Positions 6,167-9,677 of a stretch of 9,677 nucleotides of DNA are shown here, one piece after another. The notes under the pieces were generated by a model. That model did no database searches. It saw nothing but the letters and a program-made list of their open reading frames with translations, and had not been told where the DNA came from. The translations under genes were made by a program, and so were the position numbers. This stretch comes from an uncultured Eubacteriales bacterium (GTDB lineage Bacteria > Bacillota > Clostridia > Oscillospirales > Oscillospiraceae): the NCBI GenBank assembly GCA_900544705.1, contig UQWH01000069.1, positions 1-9,677 of the forward strand. The letters run 5' to 3'. Every line of letters begins with the position of its first letter. Positions within the stretch are counted from its first letter, which is position 1.

Positions 6167-7428
6167 GCCTCCACCCCCTCAAGGAAAAACACGGTGTCCG
6201 TCCGGATCCTCTGCGCAGCGCGCACCAGATCGTCTTTGCTGAGCCGCGTGATTTTTTCGATCAGCGCTTCCACGCTGTCGCCGCCCGCAATGGCGTTTCC
6301 GATATAATAATCGTCCAGCCGCGCCGGAACATCCAGCGCCGCGCGCAGGGCCGAAAGGATCCCGCGCCGTGCGGATTCCAGCTCCGCTTCGCTGATTTCT
6401 CCGCGGCGGCAGGCCTCCAGCTCGCCGAGGATCGCGGTTTTCGCCGTTTCATATTTGTCAAATTCAATGCCGGAGGAAACCAGCATCAGGCCCTTGTACT
6501 TCTCCACGGCGGAGCTGGCATAGTAGCACAGCGACAGCTTCTCGCGGACGTTGACGAAGAGCTTGCTCGTCATGCCGCTGCCGAACACCGCGTTCAGGAG
6601 CATCAGCGCAGGATAGTCCGCGTCCGTTCCGAGGATGCCGGTGTGCAGGCCGATGGCCAGCTTGCCCTGCGTGACGTCCATCCGCTCCGTGATCTCCCGC
6701 ACCTGCACGGGCGCGGGATGCGGCACGGTGGCGACCGGCGCGATGTGCGTCGGTTCCTGCCCCGCGAACACGCTGCGGAAGGCCGCAGCAACCTCCTCCG
6801 GCGCGCGCCGTCCGGCATAGAAGATCTCCGTCTGAGAGCCGGAAAGCACCTCCCGCCAGTGGCAGGTAAGCTCCTCCGGCGTAATGGCGGCCACGTCCTG
6901 CGCGCGGCCGAGGCGCGGCACGGCATAGGCCTCGCCCTCACACATCAGCGCGCGCAGGCGCAGCGCGGCATAGGTGCGCTTGTCGTTCAGGGAGGACTCG
7001 ATGGCGTTGATCAGGTTCTGCTTCTCCCCCTCCACATTGGCCGCGGTGAAGCAGCCGTTTTCCAGCAGGGGATGGTACAGCACCTCTTTCAGGAACTCCA
7101 GCACGGGCGCGAACACACCTTCCCCCGCCGGGAGAAAACCATCCTCAATAAAATCGGCGTAAAAGCCGGTCGTCTTGACCTCGCCTTTGAGCCGGACGAG
7201 CGTTCCGAAGGTCGCGCCGTACAGATCGTCGAGGCGCATGGAGATGCTGCGGATGTCCGGATAGCGCTCCGTCCCGCGCAGCAGCACACTGGGCAGCAGC
7301 GCGTCCAGCGCGGTGTCGTGCGCGCTGTGCGGCCGCAGAAAGTTCACGCTGAAGCAGGCCGTCTTGAATTTATCCGTCTGCATGGCGTGCAGACGCACAC
7401 CCGGCACGACCGGGAGCTGATGCAGCAT
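6163..7428 (-). CDS. ymfF: M16 family protein lacking the zinc motif, YmfF-like (probable inactive partner)
   Basis: A 421-aa M16 fold protein. The position that would hold HXXEH reads LLPSVLLRGTERYPD (44-58), with no His/Glu pair, so it should not be a protease by itself. It keeps the substrate-handling Arg/Tyr motif of M16 C-terminal lobes, REKLSLCYY (Arg295 and Tyr302), after GSGMTSKLFVNV. In M16B pairs one subunit brings zinc and the other the Arg/Tyr pair, so a heterodimer with the next gene is the natural inference. B. subtilis YmfF is likewise called probably inactive. The ATG at 7428 is chosen because AAAGG (7442-7438) is 9 nt upstream; the in-frame ATG at 7437 abuts that site. No signal peptide is seen. 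It is first in a leftward operon with its own promoter, and its stop overlaps the GTG start of its partner. Confidence 0.9.
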   Translation of the reverse strand: MLHQLPVVPGVRLHAMQTDKFKTACFSVNFLRPHSAHDTALDALLPSVLLRGTERYPDIRSISMRLDDLYGATFGTLVRLKGEVKTTGFYADFIEDGFLPAGEGVFAPVLEFLKEVLYHPLLENGCFTAANVEGEKQNLINAIESSLNDKRTYAALRLRALMCEGEAYAVPRLGRAQDVAAITPEELTCHWREVLSGSQTEIFYAGRRAPEEVAAAFRSVFAGQEPTHIAPVATVPHPAPVQVREITERMDVTQGKLAIGLHTGILGTDADYPALMLLNAVFGSGMTSKLFVNVREKLSLCYYASSAVEKYKGLMLVSSGIEFDKYETAKTAILGELEACRRGEISEAELESARRGILSALRAALDVPARLDDYYIGNAIAGGDSVEALIEKITRLSKDDLVRAAQRIRTDTVFFLEGVEA

Positions 7429-7453
7429 AAGAATCATCCTTTCTTCTCTGCTT

Positions 7454-7482
7454 ATTATACATCTTTTTTCGGAAAAGGAAAG
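7454..7482 (-). promoter_or_regulatory. Promoter of the ymfF-ymfH-lgt operon
   Basis: A perfect TATAAT (7459-7454 on the minus strand) lies 25 nt before the ATG at 7428. The -35 position at 17-nt spacing reads CTTTCC, which is weak. Transcription would start near 7447, just before the AAAGG ribosome binding site. Confidence 0.6.
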
Positions 7483-7489
7483 AAAAACC

Positions 7490-7508
7490 TCCCGCCGCGC
7501 GGACGGGA
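7490..7508. other. GC-rich hairpin between divergent promoters
   Basis: TCCCG (7490-7494) pairs with CGGGA (7504-7508) around CCGCGCGG plus one bulged A. On the minus strand it is followed by GG and TTTTT, which resembles a weak terminator against antisense read-through from the prmA side. No gene on that strand needs it, so function is uncertain. Confidence 0.3.
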
Positions 7509-7519
7509 AAAATATGCCC

Positions 7520-7548
7520 TTGTCATTCCGGGCAAAATCCTGTAGAAT
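7520..7548 (+). promoter_or_regulatory. SigA-type promoter of prmA
   Basis: TTGTCA (7520-7525), a 17-nt spacer and TAGAAT (7543-7548) precede prmA. Transcription would start near 7555, leaving a short leader with AAAGGAGGGG (7561-7570). Confidence 0.75.
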
Positions 7549-7576
7549 ATAGGAATGATAAAAGGAGGGGTCTGCC

Positions 7577-8539
7577 TTGCAATGGACCGAACTGACCATC
7601 CGCACCTGCTCGGAGGGCATTGAGCTGCTGTGCGCAGAGCTGACCGAAGCCGGCTTCGACAGCTTTATTATGGACGATTCTGCGGAATTTCATGATTTTC
7701 TGGAATCCGCAAGGGAATACTGGGACTACGTGGATGAGGCACTTGCCAAGAAGATGGAACATCTCTCGCAGGTGCGCCTGTATCTGCAGGGCGATGCCGC
7801 CGCGCAGGTGGAAGCGCTGCGCGCGCTTTTGCAGGAGCTGCCGCAGAAATATCCCGCCTGCGATTTTGGTCCCCTGACCATCCGGCTGGAAAACGTACCG
7901 GATGAGGACTGGGCCAATTCGTGGAAGAAGAATTACCGCCCGCTTCCCGTGGGCGAGCGGCTGCTGGTCGTGCCGCAGTGGATGACCGTTGACGACACGC
8001 AGGGCCGGCTTCCCGTTCTGCTCGATCTGGGGCTGGCCTTCGGCACCGGCGCGCACGCCTCCACGCAGATGTGCATGAAGGCGCTCGAGCGCCTCGTTTC
8101 CGGAGGCGAGCGCGTGGCCGACCTCGGCAGCGGCAGCGGAATTCTTTCTGTGTGCGCGCTGCGGCTGGGCGCGCAGAGCGCCGTCGGCGTGGACATCGAC
8201 CCGGCAGCTGAGCATATCGCTGTTGAAAACGCCGCGCGCAACGGCTTCGGCCCCGACCGCTTCACTGCGCTGACCGGCAACGTCGTCACGGACGAGGCGC
8301 TGATGCGCCGTCTGGGCGGAAACTATGACCTTGTGTGCGCCAACATCGTCGCGGACGTGATCATCGGGCTGGTGCCGGTCGTGCCGGGTCTTCTGCGCAA
8401 GGGAGGCACCTTCCTCTGCTCCGGCGTGCTGGACGTCCGCGAGGATGAAGTGCGCCGCGCGATCAAGGCCGCCGGTCTGACACTCTGTGGCGGCGACGCC
8501 ATGGGCGAATGGCGCTGCCTGATCGCCAAAAAACCGTAA
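7577..8539 (+). CDS. prmA: Ribosomal protein L11 methyltransferase
   Basis: An S-adenosylmethionine-dependent cytosolic enzyme that methylates ribosomal protein L11 (RplK). The 320-aa product has the L11-recognising N-terminal domain (MQWTELTIRT to about 100), the linker motif DEDWANSWKKNYRPLPVG (109-126), LGLAFGTGAHAST (151-163), SAM-binding motif VADLGSGSG (180-188), acidic motif GVDIDP (204-209) and ANIVAD (255-260) where the family has an NILA-type motif. The start is TTG at 7577: the strong site AAAGGAGGGG is optimally spaced (8 nt from GGAGG), the product begins like Clostridia PrmA (MxWTE), and the nearby ATG at 7582 is out of frame. The ~320-aa length with an enlarged N-terminal region is typical for Firmicutes. 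A membrane-protein gene follows 24 nt downstream, suggesting cotranscription. Confidence 0.96.
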   Translation: MQWTELTIRTCSEGIELLCAELTEAGFDSFIMDDSAEFHDFLESAREYWDYVDEALAKKMEHLSQVRLYLQGDAAAQVEALRALLQELPQKYPACDFGPLTIRLENVPDEDWANSWKKNYRPLPVGERLLVVPQWMTVDDTQGRLPVLLDLGLAFGTGAHASTQMCMKALERLVSGGERVADLGSGSGILSVCALRLGAQSAVGVDIDPAAEHIAVENAARNGFGPDRFTALTGNVVTDEALMRRLGGNYDLVCANIVADVIIGLVPVVPGLLRKGGTFLCSGVLDVREDEVRRAIKAAGLTLCGGDAMGEWRCLIAKKP

Positions 8540-8563
8540 CATTCTGAGAAAGGGGGCGCTTTT

Positions 8564-9580
8564 ATGCCGCGAATTTCCTACCGCAGAAAGCTGTTCCTGA
8601 AAAAATTACTGCGCACCCTGCTGATTCTGGCCGGGGCGGCGGCGCTCATCTCCGTCGTGCTGCTGATCTATCTGGAGCCCTATGTGACTTACGACCGCAG
8701 CGGCGCGCATCTCGACCTGAGCGGCACCCGAACCGCGCAGGTCGAAGCGACCGAGCCCTCCGCACGTCCCGTCATCAACGACGCACAGATCATCGTGCAG
8801 GAGCCCGCCCCCCCCAGCGACACCATCGCGGAGATGTCCGGCTACTACATCACGACCTCCATGCTGCGCGAGCCGGAGAAGGTGCTGCAAACGCTTCAGT
8901 CGCTGGACGGCTCCTGCGCCGTGATGATCGAGCTGAAGAGCATCTATGGCAATTTCTACTACTCCACCGCCATCGGCGGCGCTGCCACCGCGGACGTGGA
9001 CATCGCGGCCGTTGACGAGATCCTGTCCTATCTCCGCTCGCACAGCTTCTATATGATCGCGGAGATCCCCGCCTTCTGCGATACCAACTTTGCGCTGGCC
9101 AACCAGTCCTGCGGTCTGCCGCTGTCCAGCGGCGCACTGTGGATGGATGACCGCGCCTGCTACTGGCTGGATCCGGCCAACGAGGCGGTTCTGTCCTATC
9201 TGATGCAGATTGCGCGCGAGCTGTCCAGCCTTGGCTTCAAGGAGGTCGCCTTCTCCGAATTCCGCTTCCCCTCCAGCAAGAACATCGCTTATTCCTCCGA
9301 AAAGACCGCAGCGCAGCTCATTGAGAACGCCGCGAAGCAGCTCACGGCCTTCTTCACCGGCAGCAATCTGACGATCTCCTTTGTGACGGACGACACCGCC
9401 TTCCCGGCCTCGGCCTGCACCGGCAGGCTCTACATACCGGACGTGGACGGCACGAAGGTGGAAAAGTACGTGCAGGCCTATGCCTCGGCGACCTCGCTGT
9501 CCGAGATCGTGTTCCTCGCCAACTCGCGCGACGCGCGCTTTGAGCAGCAGGCCACCCTGCGCCCGCTGTTCACGAACTGA
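8564..9580 (+). CDS. Membrane-anchored DUF4015-like protein (putative, degenerate glycoside-hydrolase-type barrel)
   Basis: A 338-aa protein with a basic N-terminus (PRISYRRKLFLKKLLR) and one membrane span (about 17-37), so a single-pass protein with an extracytoplasmic body. After a disordered linker (50-90), the sequence follows the pattern of DUF4015 (PF13200, putative glycosyl hydrolase, TIM-barrel-like): GYYITTSML (93-101), AVMIELKSIYG (119-129), FYMIAEIPAFCD (162-173), CYWLDPANEAVLSYLMQIA (199-217) and LGFKEVAFSEFRFPSS (223-238). The final block matches the family's '(I/L)GFDEIQFDYVRFP'. The usual Asp residues of the 'VIDVKD' and 'FDYVRFP' blocks are Glu/Ser and Ser/Glu here, so catalysis is doubtful. 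A cell-wall-glycan-binding role is inference. AAAGGGGG sits 7 nt before the ATG; prmA ends 24 nt upstream, and hairpins follow the stop. Confidence 0.75.
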   Translation: MPRISYRRKLFLKKLLRTLLILAGAAALISVVLLIYLEPYVTYDRSGAHLDLSGTRTAQVEATEPSARPVINDAQIIVQEPAPPSDTIAEMSGYYITTSMLREPEKVLQTLQSLDGSCAVMIELKSIYGNFYYSTAIGGAATADVDIAAVDEILSYLRSHSFYMIAEIPAFCDTNFALANQSCGLPLSSGALWMDDRACYWLDPANEAVLSYLMQIARELSSLGFKEVAFSEFRFPSSKNIAYSSEKTAAQLIENAAKQLTAFFTGSNLTISFVTDDTAFPASACTGRLYIPDVDGTKVEKYVQAYASATSLSEIVFLANSRDARFEQQATLRPLFTN

Positions 9581-9590
9581 AATATATGAA

Positions 9591-9624
9591 ACCCGGCGTG
9601 AAAGCGTTTGCTTTCCCGCCGGGT
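9591..9624 (+). terminator. Stem-loop after the prmA operon, likely terminator component
   Basis: ACCCGGCG (9591-9598) pairs with CGCCGGGT (9617-9624), then after one T/C mismatch GAAAGC pairs with GCTTTC around a GTTT loop. The stem is strong and starts 11 nt after the stop codon, but no T-tract follows directly; the next T run lies inside the adjoining palindrome. Confidence 0.6.
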
Positions 9625-9666
9625 CAGCTTGTCAAAAAAGTCCTTTTGGACTTTTTTGACAAGCTG
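9625..9666. repeat. Perfect 19-bp inverted repeat, candidate bidirectional terminator or dispersed palindrome
   Basis: Arms 9625-9643 and 9648-9666 are perfect complements around a TTTT loop; each arm carries CAGCTTGTC, six A (or T), and GTCC (or GGAC). Being symmetric, it offers T6 after a short GTCC/GGAC stem on either strand. It abuts the preceding stem-loop with no gap. The left arm's outer part resembles palindromes I associate with gut Firmicute intergenic regions, but recurrence is not testable here. Confidence 0.7.
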
Positions 9667-9677
9667 CCTACAAAATT

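Noticed and set aside
4868..6307. Long plus-strand open frame opposite ymfH-like
   Set aside because: Antisense shadow in GC-rich DNA: Arg/His-rich composition, no recognisable domain, no ribosome binding site, fully overlaps a clear M16 gene.
7523..8542. Minus-strand open frame opposite prmA
   Set aside because: No family signature and complete overlap with an unambiguous PrmA coding sequence.

Overview
The window looks like core chromosome from a moderately GC-rich Gram-positive gut Firmicute, most likely Oscillospiraceae/Ruminococcaceae. This is inferred from gene content (Tex, DUF1653, a paired YmfF/YmfH-type M16 protease set, Lgt, a Clostridia-type PrmA), strong GGAGG-type ribosome binding sites and near-consensus SigA promoters. 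No rRNA, tRNA, CRISPR, transposase or phage gene is seen, and I found no convincing undescribed multi-gene defence or biosynthetic system.

Layout. 1-1800 (minus): the RNA-binding accessory protein gene tex, running off the left edge. It carries an internal deletion plus frameshift near 181-190 that separates its S1 domain from the rest. 1801-1917: a compact divergent promoter region serving tex leftward and a small DUF1653 gene rightward. 1918-2124 (plus): DUF1653 protein. 2202-3386 (plus): a one-gene unit for glyceraldehyde-3-phosphate dehydrogenase with its own consensus promoter, an ~80-nt leader and a strong terminator. 3387-3521: gene-free DNA with palindromic, repeat-like sequence. 3522-7482 (minus): a tightly coupled operon, transcribed leftward as ymfF-like (inactive M16), ymfH-like (HXXEH M16), lgt, and a small coiled-coil protein, ending at a strong terminator. 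Its first three genes overlap by 4 bases each. 7483-7576: second divergent promoter region. 7577-9580 (plus): prmA and a membrane-anchored, divergent DUF4015-like (putative glycosidase fold) protein. 9591-9666: two consecutive hairpins, the second a perfect 19-bp inverted repeat.

How the genes fit together. Most are housekeeping: glycolysis (gap), lipoprotein lipidation (lgt), ribosomal protein methylation (prmA), transcription/RNA metabolism (tex). The most intriguing groupings are the translational coupling of an active/inactive M16 protease pair to lgt, and the prmA partner, whose glycosidase-like barrel seems to lack the usual acidic residues. The damaged tex gene deserves a check for assembly error before it is called a pseudogene.
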